Positions 9,171-17,286 of a stretch of 64,000 bases of DNA are shown here, in pieces (positions within the stretch are counted from its first letter, which is position 1; the number at the start of each line of letters is the position of its first letter). Source of the stretch: an uncultured Bacteroidales bacterium (lineage in GTDB: Bacteria > Bacteroidota > Bacteroidia > Bacteroidales > Bacteroidaceae). A model generated the notes under the pieces. It made no database searches and was not told where the DNA came from. It worked only from the letters and a program-made list of their open reading frames with translations. Location: the NCBI GenBank assembly GCA_902760315.1, contig CACWFV010000003.1:42583-106582 (forward strand). Direction: 5' to 3'. A program made the position numbers and the translations under genes.

Positions 9171-10072
9171 GACATACTATGATAAGTGAGCAGGCCCTCC
9201 ATGGGACTTTGCAAAATGTTTCCTATAGTGAAACCCTCGGCGCGGGCTGCCTCCACGAGTTGCTCACGGTAGTGGTGAGCCATGGAGCCCACGAAATGTA
9301 CCGGCAGGTCGGGACGGCCGTAGGGCACGATGTTCTTGCGGAAGAAGTCGCGGAAGTTACCGACGACGAGCTGGCTGACAAGTGGATTGCCGATATGCTC
9401 CATGATGAAAGGCGAGAAGGACGCCAGGTAGCGGTTGGCCATGGGTTCGCGATAGACTTTCTGGATGATGTCGCTCAGCTGCGTCTTGTTCTTCTTCAAG
9501 AACTCATCACGCACGTCGGCTAAGGCAGGATTCTTGAAGATGGCATTCAGAAACAGGCGTCCCAGCACAGCACCACTGCCCTCGTCGCCAAGGATATATC
9601 CCAAGGCCGGCGTGTTTTGCACAATCTGCTCGCCATCGTAGAGACAACTGTTGGCGCCCGTACCCAGGATGCAGGCCATGCCAGCCTCGCGCTGACAGAG
9701 CGCACGGGCTGCCGCCATCAGGTCGCTGTGTATCTCGACGGTCTTGGGCGACAGCTCTTCCACCATCAACTGACTCATCATGGGCACTTGGGCCGGCGTG
9801 CAACCGCTGCCATAGAAATAGAGGTGCAGATTCTGCAACAGGGGATTCTCCAGCACCCCCGACTCGATGAGTTTAGCACGTGGAAAACTGGAAAGCTGGG
9901 GCAGCAACTCGCGCTCTAGAATCTGACGGATGTCGCCAGCAGTCTGGTGGATGGGGGTAATGCCCTGGGTATGAAAGGTGGCAATGACGTCACCGGGCAA
10001 CTGAGGTTCAGTAGCGTGCAGTAGCGTCCAGTCTGTCTTGGTGCTGCCGCTGTCGGCAATAAGTATCATCAT
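9167..10072 (-). CDS. BadF/BadG/BcrA/BcrD-type ATPase, N-acetylglucosamine kinase-like
   Basis: 301 residues with the ASKHA sugar-kinase fold: phosphate-1 loop IADSGSTKTDW at the N-terminus, GTGANSC (phosphate-2) and LGDEGSGAVLGR in the middle. These are hallmarks of the N-acetylglucosamine kinase branch of the BadF/BadG ATPases. It is cytosolic, with no signal peptide. It precedes and overlaps the GH5 lipoprotein gene (ATGA), so the two are translated together, perhaps linking sugar phosphorylation to polysaccharide breakdown (inference). Start choice: ATG at 10072 followed at once by another ATG at 10069. A good promoter lies just upstream. Confidence 0.85.
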   Translation of the reverse strand: MMILIADSGSTKTDWTLLHATEPQLPGDVIATFHTQGITPIHQTAGDIRQILERELLPQLSSFPRAKLIESGVLENPLLQNLHLYFYGSGCTPAQVPMMSQLMVEELSPKTVEIHSDLMAAARALCQREAGMACILGTGANSCLYDGEQIVQNTPALGYILGDEGSGAVLGRLFLNAIFKNPALADVRDEFLKKNKTQLSDIIQKVYREPMANRYLASFSPFIMEHIGNPLVSQLVVGNFRDFFRKNIVPYGRPDLPVHFVGSMAHHYREQLVEAARAEGFTIGNILQSPMEGLLTYHSMS

Positions 10073-10095
10073 TTTCTATTGTTTGTATTTTGCTA

Positions 10096-10127
10096 CAAAG
10101 TTACAAAAAAAGTGAGAGATATGCAAA
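10096..10127 (-). promoter_or_regulatory. Promoter of the kinase-GH5 operon
   Basis: On the minus strand TTTG (10127-10124), a 20-bp spacer, then TAACTTTG (10103-10096). It sits 23 bp ahead of the start at 10072. Confidence 0.75.
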
Positions 10128-10255
10128 AGAAAAGCGGTTTTTCTTACCTTTTCCGAGTGAATAAATAGTATCAATCCTCAGAACATCGAAGAATCCAGCT
10201 GGATAGTAGTTTTTATGATTGGAACTCTTTCCTAAGATAGCACAAATACACTTGA

Positions 10256-11764
10256 TTAAGCAAGCAAATCTGCTATTAGTTTTGTGAAGTCTGTAATATC
10301 GCCCTCAATGCTGGCCTTCTCCAATGCTTGCATATAATAGTCTCGTCTTTCTACTGGAATAATCGTCCATGAATAGCCCCCAGTGGAAAGCATCGTGTTC
10401 ATGATGAAGCGACTCATTCTGCCATTCCCATCATTATAGGGGTGTATAAAACTAAACAGGAAATGCCCAAGGATGGCCCTGACGGCTGGATGCTTTTCTT
10501 CTCGTAGCAAACGGAAGTACTCAGGCATAGCATCACGAACAGCTTCATAATTCATAGGTGTATGTCGTGAACCTCGGATATACACAGGACGGTTGCGGTA
10601 GCCAACAATGGCTGACGGTTTAAAAAGACCTGCGGCTACCATTGGTTGCCACATTTCAAAATACCAGTTTCCGTGGTCATTGTCAACTGCTGTTCCTGCA
10701 ACTGTTCCTTCTACAATCTTTGCAATAGTGTTTTTTACGGCTTGGAATGCCTGATAATAACCTCTGGCTACCAGTGCATTATGAGCCTCTTTGTCTTCTT
10801 CTTTAGGATTCCATTTGCCACTTTTTACTTTCTCTATCAGTTCATCAGACACTCTATAACCTTCGATCGACAAAGAATGATAGGCATCCTCTGTATATTT
10901 GTCATCCAGTTGCTTAAGTAATTGGTTAATATCGGTAGGCTCTGAAGATGGGGATGGAAAATTGCTGATAATCGTTTGTCGCATTTTGCTCCACATGAGC
11001 GATATCCGTGCAACGTGTGGTGAAATGGGGAAGGGAGAAATGCTCTCCACCTTATCCTCAAAAGGGTCTTCTTCACGCACGTCGTATCCCAGACGTTTCA
11101 TAAGCCCAAGGATGTTATTTGCTATTTTATCTCTGCCTATATTACGAAAAGCCCCAACAAGACGTCCTGCACGGGTGCTTGCTCCTTCGTCAGCAAGAAT
11201 TCCGCATATTTCTGATTCGTCTTTCACCATTTGAAGACAGGTTCTTGCAGAAATTGGGTTCTGACGGAAATAGGTAGGTGACACAAAAACCAGTGCTTCT
11301 GCTAAAGTGTACATTTGTACACCAAATTCAGAATGGGTGTATATGGAAGATGGCAATTTAGCTTTTAGGTTGAACAAACTTGTGCCATATAGTAATGATG
11401 TGACGTTGTTGTTCCCATCCGGATTACGTATGATGGTCTGTATAGGAACCGTTGTATTGCCTGAATGAAGGTCAAGTGACTGTTCTGCAGTCAGGCTCCA
11501 GTTTTTGCCAAAACGTGAAGCACAATACTTGGACATGAACGCCCAGAAGGAGGTGTACCAGTCTGTGGAGTCACCCTCCATGCCTGGACGTGAGGCTATA
11601 TACCATCCTTTTACAACTTCTTTTAACCACCCTTCACGCAATAGACGGGTCAAGTGTACCCTGCTCAGTTGTTCTGTTCCGTGAAGAACAACAAAGTTTT
11701 CCGCATCTTGGAGTTGTTTCAGTTGTTCTAAGGACTCTGCAACTTTTTCTACTATTGTTGCCAT
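10256..11764 (-). CDS. Fic-domain protein with AbiEi-like N-terminal region
   Basis: 502 residues. The C-terminal Fic core has the full motif HPYNDGNGR (His441), which catalyses transfer of AMP or a related group to target hydroxyls. Ser297-Leu-Ser-Ile-Glu301-Gly matches the inhibitory helix motif (S/T)xxxE(G/N), so activity is predicted to be self-restrained (class II-like). The first 230 residues resemble AbiEi-type antitoxins: a winged-helix-like start (LSRVHLTRLLREGWL, KGWYIASRPG) and a following domain with YTLAEALVFVSP. The gene stands alone with its own promoter and four phased repeats between promoter and start, suggesting that the N-terminal domain represses its own gene. The Fic call is certain; the AbiEi relation is from residue pattern only. 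Confidence 0.88.
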   Translation of the reverse strand: MATIVEKVAESLEQLKQLQDAENFVVLHGTEQLSRVHLTRLLREGWLKEVVKGWYIASRPGMEGDSTDWYTSFWAFMSKYCASRFGKNWSLTAEQSLDLHSGNTTVPIQTIIRNPDGNNNVTSLLYGTSLFNLKAKLPSSIYTHSEFGVQMYTLAEALVFVSPTYFRQNPISARTCLQMVKDESEICGILADEGASTRAGRLVGAFRNIGRDKIANNILGLMKRLGYDVREEDPFEDKVESISPFPISPHVARISLMWSKMRQTIISNFPSPSSEPTDINQLLKQLDDKYTEDAYHSLSIEGYRVSDELIEKVKSGKWNPKEEDKEAHNALVARGYYQAFQAVKNTIAKIVEGTVAGTAVDNDHGNWYFEMWQPMVAAGLFKPSAIVGYRNRPVYIRGSRHTPMNYEAVRDAMPEYFRLLREEKHPAVRAILGHFLFSFIHPYNDGNGRMSRFIMNTMLSTGGYSWTIIPVERRDYYMQALEKASIEGDITDFTKLIADLLA

Positions 11765-11780
11765 TTCAACTTATGTTTTA

Positions 11781-11862
11781 TTACACGCTGTTTGTTAAAG
11801 TGGAACCACACGTCTTTTCCTACCGTGCCTTTACACGTCTTTTTCTGCGTTCAGTTACACGT
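11781..11862 (-). repeat. Four phased direct repeats (TTACACGT core) in the Fic gene leader
   Basis: On the plus strand TTACACGC (11781), CCACACGT (11806), TTACACGT (11831) and TTACACGT (11855) recur every 25, 25 and 24 bp. The cores are followed by T-rich sequence such as CTTTT. They fill the space between the -7 box and the start codon of the Fic gene. They are probably binding sites for a repressor, most simply the gene's own N-terminal helix-turn-helix. Confidence 0.8.
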
Positions 11863-11871
11863 TATTTTGTG

Positions 11872-11903
11872 CAAAGGTACAAATTTTCTATAAAATAAAC
11901 AAA
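11872..11903 (-). promoter_or_regulatory. Promoter of the Fic gene
   Basis: On the minus strand TTTG (11903-11900), a 20-bp spacer, then TACCTTTG (11879-11872). Transcription should start near 11866, at the edge of the repeat array, leaving a leader of about 100 nt. Confidence 0.75.
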
Positions 11904-12118
11904 TGTAAGAAAGAAAATGGCAAAAAAGTATATCCAGGTCGGCACACAGAGACAGGCTGAGCCGCTTCAAAGACAGGCTGAAAACGGAGATTACCAGCTG
12001 TATAACGGACCCTAGAACGGCTGAGAAATTCGGAAATGAGATTTACAAACAATATGCGATTTTATCCAAAATTGTGAAATAAATCATCATTCATAACGAA
12101 TTATTGGGAATTATTTTT

Positions 12119-12126
12119 TAATTTTG
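12119..12126 (+). promoter_or_regulatory. -7 box ahead of the MscS gene
   Basis: TAATTTTG at 12119-12126, 37 bp before the start at 12164. No good -33 TTTG is seen at the expected distance. Confidence 0.5.
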
Positions 12127-12163
12127 CAGAGAATTTAAGGAAACAAGAGAGAAATAAGGTAGA

Positions 12164-14485
12164 ATGAAAAGGATATTGACCATCTTGCTGGTATTGCTCA
12201 GCGTGCTCCATGCAAATGCTGTATTAAAAGAGAAAGACCTGCAACAGACCCTGCAGATATTGCGCACAGAGCTGACCACATACCACCGTGAACTGTCGCA
12301 ACAGATAGAGATGAACCGCAAGCAGAGCGAGCAGGTACGCCAGCGACTGATGGAGACCATGCAGCGCTCTAACCAGAACTCACTGATGCTGTATTCGCAG
12401 AAGTTGGACTACGTCTTCGACCTGACATACGCTTGCCACGAGGCTACCGAACAGTATCACGACTTCAAGCGCCAACAGTTGCCTTTCCAGATTTTCATGG
12501 ACAAGATTGACGCCGAGATAGCGCGCTACGACTCGCTCATCACATCGCTGAAGTCCATGCCCGTCAGTCTGCTGGACGACAGGGGCAAGACGGACCGCAA
12601 CGTCTGCATGACGCTGGCTACCAATATTCGCAACTCACTGGAGGAGAACCACGCCACGCTGAAAGACTACATCCGCTACTACGACATGACGGAGAAGCGG
12701 CTGAGCAATCTGAACGACTATGCCCAGAAGCGCTACACGGACATACAGACCAACATCTTCAAAAACGGGGGCGACAGCTACTTCACCATTCTGAAAAGCT
12801 GGAACCGCTATTGGCGCATGATGGAGCGTACGGTAGAGAAGAAATACCAGCCCAATGCCCACTCGCAGTGGGACAGCCGCTGGATTTTCGGACTGTTCCT
12901 CTCCATTGTCTTCTACGCCGTCATTGCCACGCTGCTCAACTTCCTGGCCATACGCTATGTGGTGCCGAAGCGGCTCCGTACCGAGGAATTCATGAAGAAG
13001 CGTGCCTGCATCACCATGGCCACCACAACGGTGACCTTTGCCATCATCCTGGGACTCATGCTGGCCTTGGTAGACCAAAACTTCATCATCATGGCGTCAA
13101 ACCTGCTGGTGGAGTATGCCTGGCTGATGGGCGTCATCCTCATCTCCCTGCTGCTGCGTGTCAATGGTGACCAGATTAAGAGTGCCTTCCGCATCTACAC
13201 ACCGCTGATGTTTGTCACCTTCCTGGTCATCGGCATCCGCATCATCCTGATACCCAACGAACTGGTGAACATGGTGTTCCCGCCCATTCTGTTGGCATGT
13301 GCCCTATGGCAATGGAACGTCATCCGGCGCCATAACAGAAACGTGCCACGCTGGGACATGTTCTACACCTACATATCGCTGTTCGTGTTCCTGGTCAGTG
13401 TGGTGTGCTCATGGAGCGGCTACACGCTGCTGGCCGTACAGATACTCATCTGGTGGATTATGCAGCTGACCTGCATACTGACCATCACCTGCGTCAGCGG
13501 CTACATCAAGCTCTATGGCGAGCGCCACAACTTCAGCCAGCACCCCATCACCAAGACCTGGTTCTACAATTTCCTGTACCAGGTGCTGCTGCCCATCATG
13601 GGCGTGGCTTCGGTCATGATCAGCATCTACTGGGCTGCTGACGTCTTCAACCTGAGCGACCTGTGCTGGAAAATCTTCAAGACGAAGTTTGTAGACCTGA
13701 AGAACTTCAAGTTGAGCATACTGACCCTGGCCATGGTCATCACCCTGTGGTTCATCTTCTCCTACGTCAACCGCACCACGCTGAAACTGCTGCGGCTGCA
13801 CTTCGAGAGCAAGGACCCCGACACGGCAGCCAGCCGCGAGGTCATGGGCAAGAACGTGCTGCAGGTGTTGGTATGGGGCTCGTGGTTTCTCATCACCATG
13901 GGCATTCTGGGCATCTCCATGGAGTGGCTGATGGTCATTACCGGTGGTTTGTCAACAGGTATCGGTTTCGCCTCCAAGGACATCATCGAGAACATCTACT
14001 ACGGCGTGTCACTGATGACGGGACGCATCAAGGTGGGCGACCTGGTAGAGATAGAAGGCACCACGGGCCGCGTCACCAGCATCAGCTATACGTCGACAGT
14101 CATCGAGGCACTGACGGGCGAGGTCATTACCTTCCAGAACGCGCAGCTGTTTACCAAGAACTACAAGAACCTGACGCGCAACCACGGCTACGTGCTGCAG
14201 ATACTGACCTATGGCGTAGCCTACGGCAGCAATCTGGCCCAAGTGAAAGAACTGATAGAGAAGACGCTCAACGACATGCAGTTGCCGGGCACCGACCCCA
14301 CGAAGCCCATCACCACCCGCGTCTACGAACTGGGCGACTCCAGCGTCAACTTCAAGCTCTTTGTGTGGACGGAGGCACTCATGCGCAACGTGGTCGCCAG
14401 CCAGGTGCTGGCAGCCATCTACGACACGCTGAACCAGAACAACATTGAGATACCGTTCCCACAGCAGGACGTACACATCAAATAA
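12164..14485 (+). CDS. Large MscS-family mechanosensitive channel
   Basis: 773 residues. A signal peptide (MKRILTILLVLLSVLHANA) leads into a periplasmic, helix-rich, coiled-coil domain (about 20-240) with many Gln, Arg and Glu residues. About eight membrane helices follow (245-600), then the MscS beta/alpha-beta domain. The pore-lining helix region has GGLSTGIGFASKDIIENIYYG, and the beta domain has GDLVEIEGTTGRV with SYTSTVIEALTGEV. Length and layout fit the larger MscK/YbdG-like members. These open under membrane tension to protect against hypo-osmotic shock in the inner membrane. It is a single gene with its own -7 box, facing the outer-membrane barrel gene across a strong two-way terminator. 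Confidence 0.88.
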   Translation: MKRILTILLVLLSVLHANAVLKEKDLQQTLQILRTELTTYHRELSQQIEMNRKQSEQVRQRLMETMQRSNQNSLMLYSQKLDYVFDLTYACHEATEQYHDFKRQQLPFQIFMDKIDAEIARYDSLITSLKSMPVSLLDDRGKTDRNVCMTLATNIRNSLEENHATLKDYIRYYDMTEKRLSNLNDYAQKRYTDIQTNIFKNGGDSYFTILKSWNRYWRMMERTVEKKYQPNAHSQWDSRWIFGLFLSIVFYAVIATLLNFLAIRYVVPKRLRTEEFMKKRACITMATTTVTFAIILGLMLALVDQNFIIMASNLLVEYAWLMGVILISLLLRVNGDQIKSAFRIYTPLMFVTFLVIGIRIILIPNELVNMVFPPILLACALWQWNVIRRHNRNVPRWDMFYTYISLFVFLVSVVCSWSGYTLLAVQILIWWIMQLTCILTITCVSGYIKLYGERHNFSQHPITKTWFYNFLYQVLLPIMGVASVMISIYWAADVFNLSDLCWKIFKTKFVDLKNFKLSILTLAMVITLWFIFSYVNRTTLKLLRLHFESKDPDTAASREVMGKNVLQVLVWGSWFLITMGILGISMEWLMVITGGLSTGIGFASKDIIENIYYGVSLMTGRIKVGDLVEIEGTTGRVTSISYTSTVIEALTGEVITFQNAQLFTKNYKNLTRNHGYVLQILTYGVAYGSNLAQVKELIEKTLNDMQLPGTDPTKPITTRVYELGDSSVNFKLFVWTEALMRNVVASQVLAAIYDTLNQNNIEIPFPQQDVHIK

Positions 14486-14625
14486 ACACCCGACAGAGCC
14501 AATCAACCAACGAAAGCTACCACTATGAAAATCTACTAAACCACCAGAAGCGGTTCCTGTCTGGGCTGCAGTACGGTGACCACCTACGTAGAGAGTGCTA
14601 CAGGTGTGGCTAGAACAAACAAAAT

Positions 14626-14660
14626 TCCGCCCGACTCCCCGTGAGAGGGAATCGGGCGGA
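14626..14660. terminator. Bidirectional intrinsic terminator
   Basis: A 14-bp stem with one mismatch (TCCGCCCGACTCCC paired with GGGAATCGGGCGGA), a 7-nt loop, T-rich flank CTATTTGTTTTTG on the right and A-rich flank AAACAAAAT on the left. It separates the convergent MscS and outer-membrane barrel genes and can stop transcription from both sides. Confidence 0.85.
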
Positions 14661-14698
14661 CTATTTGTTTTTGTTATTCTATCAGCTAACCTGCTTGA

Positions 14699-15238
14699 TT
14701 AGAAGTTGTAGTAAGCACCGAAGCTGATAGCGTTGGTCAGGTCGAAACCGAAGCTGTTAGAGCGGACAACGTCCTTCATCCAAGAGTGGGTGTAAGTCAG
14801 ACCCTTGCCCAGGTGAGCAACCAGGCCAACCTTGTCAGAAACAGCGTAAGCAATACCGGGCTTTACGAATACACCGAAAGCATTCACGTTGTCGTCAATA
14901 CCCTGTGTGTGAACGGTTGCATAAGACAGACCACCGTCAACGAACACAGAGAAGTTACCAGCCTTGCAGAAGGTGTAACGGGCATAGGGCTCAATGCCGA
15001 AGGTGTTGGTAATAGCACCGTTAGCGGGGTTGTTGTGGCTGTAAGTCAGAGCAACAGCTACAGAGAGGTTCTCGTCGAGGTTATAACCAATCTCAGGGGA
15101 GATGGTGAAAACGTTGTCTGAGTTGTCATTACCATTAATGTGATTAGTGCTGAAAGACAGCGAACCGCCAACCCAAGTCTGAGCGTTCATGGTAGCTGCT
15201 ACACATACGGCAGCCAGCGTCATCATAATCTTCTTCAT
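14699..15238 (-). CDS. Small outer-membrane beta-barrel protein
   Basis: 179 residues with a signal peptide (MKKIMMTLAAVCVAATMNA). The mature part alternates polar and hydrophobic residues in about eight strands and ends in an aromatic residue (ISFGAYYNF), the usual barrel-insertion signal for BAM. Length and pattern match OmpX/OmpW-like or generic outer-membrane beta-barrel porin-like proteins of Bacteroidota. Codon use is strongly biased towards frequent codons (AAC, GTT, GCA), suggesting high expression. It is monocistronic with a strong -7 box and a terminator directly downstream. The specific function is unknown. Confidence 0.8.
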   Translation of the reverse strand: MKKIMMTLAAVCVAATMNAQTWVGGSLSFSTNHINGNDNSDNVFTISPEIGYNLDENLSVAVALTYSHNNPANGAITNTFGIEPYARYTFCKAGNFSVFVDGGLSYATVHTQGIDDNVNAFGVFVKPGIAYAVSDKVGLVAHLGKGLTYTHSWMKDVVRSNSFGFDLTNAISFGAYYNF

Positions 15239-15324
15239 AGTTTTTTTCTTTTTTAATAGATTAATGAATACAATACTTTACTTTTTTATATGTTTGTCTT
15301 AACGATTTTTTTGTTTTGACGCTG

Positions 15325-15358
15325 CAAAGTTAAAGAGAAAAAACTTGACTGCGACAAA
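15325..15358 (-). promoter_or_regulatory. Promoter of the outer-membrane barrel gene
   Basis: On the minus strand TAACTTTG at 15332-15325, with a TTTG at 15358-15355 (22-bp spacer, slightly long). The leader before the ATG at 15238 is about 80 nt and AT-rich. Confidence 0.55.
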
Positions 15359-15435
15359 TATTTTCCGACAAAATGCCCTTTTCTGCCAATTCATTGACGA
15401 AAATCAAGTAAACAAGGGGAAAAGTGCAAAAAAAT

Positions 15436-15467
15436 TTGCATTTTCCGTTACTTCTTCGTATCTTTGC
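15436..15467 (+). promoter_or_regulatory. Promoter of the kdsA operon
   Basis: TTTG at 15436-15439, a 20-bp spacer, TATCTTTG at 15460-15467. It lies 35 bp ahead of the kdsA start and likely drives kdsA, kdsD and the HTCS-like gene. Confidence 0.8.
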
Positions 15468-15502
15468 GTGGAAAAACCATGCTAATGTAATAGAAGACAC
15501 TC

Positions 15503-16255
15503 ATGAGACAGACGTTTATAGCCGGACCTTGCGTCATAGAATCCGCAGAACTGTTGGACACCGTTGCCGCCAAGTTGGTGGAAATCAACAAGAAACTGGG
15601 TACCGACATCATCTTCAAGGCATCCTTTGACAAGGCTAACCGCACCTCTGTTCACTCCTTCCGTGGCCCTGGCATTGACCATGGGCTGCTGATGCTGAGC
15701 GACGTCAAGTCTAAATACGGGCTCCGCGTATTGACGGATATCCATGAAGCATGGCAGGCTGACCCCGCCGGTCAGGTGTGCGACGTGCTGCAAATACCGG
15801 CTTTCCTTTGCCGCCAGACCGACCTGCTACTGGCTGCTGCCAAGACGGGCAAGACGGTGAACATCAAGAAAGCCCAGTTTCTGAGTGGCCACGACATGAA
15901 GTACCCCGTAGAGAAAGCCCTCGACGGTGGTGCCAAGGAGGTATGGCTCACCGAGCGCGGCAACATGATGGGCTACAACAACCTGGTGGTAGACTTCCGC
16001 AACATTCCCGACATGTTGGAGATTACCGACAACGTCATCATGGACTGCACCCACAGCGTACAGCGCCCAGGCGGTGCCGACGGCAAGACGGGCGGTGACC
16101 GCCGCTTCGTGCCACAGATGGCGCTGGCTGCCAAGGCCTTCGGTGCCACAGGCTGGTTCTTTGAGGTGCACCCGAACCCCGACCAGGGACTGAGCGACGC
16201 TGCCAACATGCTGGAGTTGGACAAGCTGGAGGCCCTGATACAACAGTTGCTGTAA
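15503..16255 (+). CDS. kdsA: 3-deoxy-8-phosphooctulonate synthase (KDO-8-P synthase)
   Basis: 250 residues. It condenses phosphoenolpyruvate with arabinose-5-phosphate to give KDO-8-phosphate, the committed step to the inner-core sugar of lipopolysaccharide, in the cytosol. The sequence shows the class I aldolase-like DAHP/KDO8P synthase barrel: IAGPCVIES at the start, KASFDKANRTS, RGPG, LTDIHE, QIPAFLCRQTDLL, and DCTHSVQRPGG near the end. The N-terminus is shorter than the roughly 280-residue enterobacterial enzyme, as expected for this phylum. It is followed after 64 bp by kdsD, which supplies its substrate arabinose-5-phosphate. Confidence 0.95.
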   Translation: MRQTFIAGPCVIESAELLDTVAAKLVEINKKLGTDIIFKASFDKANRTSVHSFRGPGIDHGLLMLSDVKSKYGLRVLTDIHEAWQADPAGQVCDVLQIPAFLCRQTDLLLAAAKTGKTVNIKKAQFLSGHDMKYPVEKALDGGAKEVWLTERGNMMGYNNLVVDFRNIPDMLEITDNVIMDCTHSVQRPGGADGKTGGDRRFVPQMALAAKAFGATGWFFEVHPNPDQGLSDAANMLELDKLEALIQQLL

Positions 16256-16319
16256 AAATCCAGTGCGACACTTACAGAAAAAAAACGACAAGTCCTGCGA
16301 GACTCACAACATAATAATA

Positions 16320-17267
16320 ATGACAACAAGAGAAATCGCTATACAGTGTTTGAAAGATGAGGCACAGGCCATACTCGACCTGATACCCAAGATGGACGAA
16401 GAGTTCGACCATGCCGTAGACCTGATTATGCAGTGCAAAGGCAAGGTCATCGTCACAGGTGTAGGCAAGAGCGGCCACATCGGTGCCAAGATAGCCGCTA
16501 CACTGGCGTCTACGGGCACACCGTCGTTCTTCATCAACCCGCTAGACGTCTATCATGGCGACCTGGGTGTGATGTCAGCAGGCGACGTCGTACTGGCCAT
16601 CTCCAACTCCGGACAGACTGACGAGCTGCTCCGCTTCATCCCCATGGTGCTCCACATGCAGATACCCATTATCGGCATGAGCGGCAACCCACAGTCACTA
16701 TTGGCCAAATACTCCACCTACCACCTGAACGTCAGCGTCGAGAAAGAAGCCTGTCCGCTCAACCTGGCACCCACCAGCAGCACCACGGCAACACTGGCCA
16801 TGGGCGACGCCCTGGCCATAGCGCTGATGGAGAAGCGCCACTTCCGTCCCCAGGACTTTGCCCAATTCCATCCGGGCGGAGAGCTGGGCAAGCGCCTGCT
16901 GACCACGGCCCAGGACGTGATGATTACCGAGAACCTCCCCGTATTGTCGGCCGACATGCACTTGGGCGAGGCCATCATCCACGTCAGCAAGGGCAAACTG
17001 GGACTGGGCGTAGCCATTGCCGACGACAAGATAGCAGGTCTCATCACCGATGGCGACATCCGCCGCGCCATGGAGAAGTGGCAGGCAGAGTTCTTCAACC
17101 ACACGGTAGCCGACATCATGACGCGCACGCCAAAGACCGTCAGTCCGCAGGCCAAGATTTCTGACATCCAGAAGATAATGAACAAACACAAAATCCACAA
17201 CGTACTCGTCGTCGACAACGCCAACCACCTGATGGGCATCGTCGACCGCTACGCCTGTGTATTGTAA
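16320..17267 (+). CDS. kdsD: Arabinose-5-phosphate isomerase (KpsF/GutQ family)
   Basis: 315 residues: an SIS domain (about 25-160) with GVGKSGHIGAKIAATLASTG and AISNSGQTDE, then two CBS domains from about 195 to the end (TAQDVMI, PVLSADMHLGEAI, VADIMTRTPKTVS). This is the standard layout of D-arabinose-5-phosphate isomerase, which converts ribulose-5-phosphate to arabinose-5-phosphate for KdsA. The frame is open from 16263, but the ATG at 16320 gives the normal family start (MTTREIAIQCLKDEAQAI). Its stop is 20 bp before the HTCS-like gene, so all three are probably one operon. Confidence 0.93.
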   Translation: MTTREIAIQCLKDEAQAILDLIPKMDEEFDHAVDLIMQCKGKVIVTGVGKSGHIGAKIAATLASTGTPSFFINPLDVYHGDLGVMSAGDVVLAISNSGQTDELLRFIPMVLHMQIPIIGMSGNPQSLLAKYSTYHLNVSVEKEACPLNLAPTSSTTATLAMGDALAIALMEKRHFRPQDFAQFHPGGELGKRLLTTAQDVMITENLPVLSADMHLGEAIIHVSKGKLGLGVAIADDKIAGLITDGDIRRAMEKWQAEFFNHTVADIMTRTPKTVSPQAKISDIQKIMNKHKIHNVLVVDNANHLMGIVDRYACVL

Positions 17268-17286
17268 TACGTATAATAATAGGTAT

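Noticed and set aside
11917-12015. 32-codon open frame (MAKKYIQVGTQRQAEPL...)
   Set aside because: No promoter or ribosome site, no known family, and a direct repeat AGACAGGCTGA within it; too little support to call a gene.
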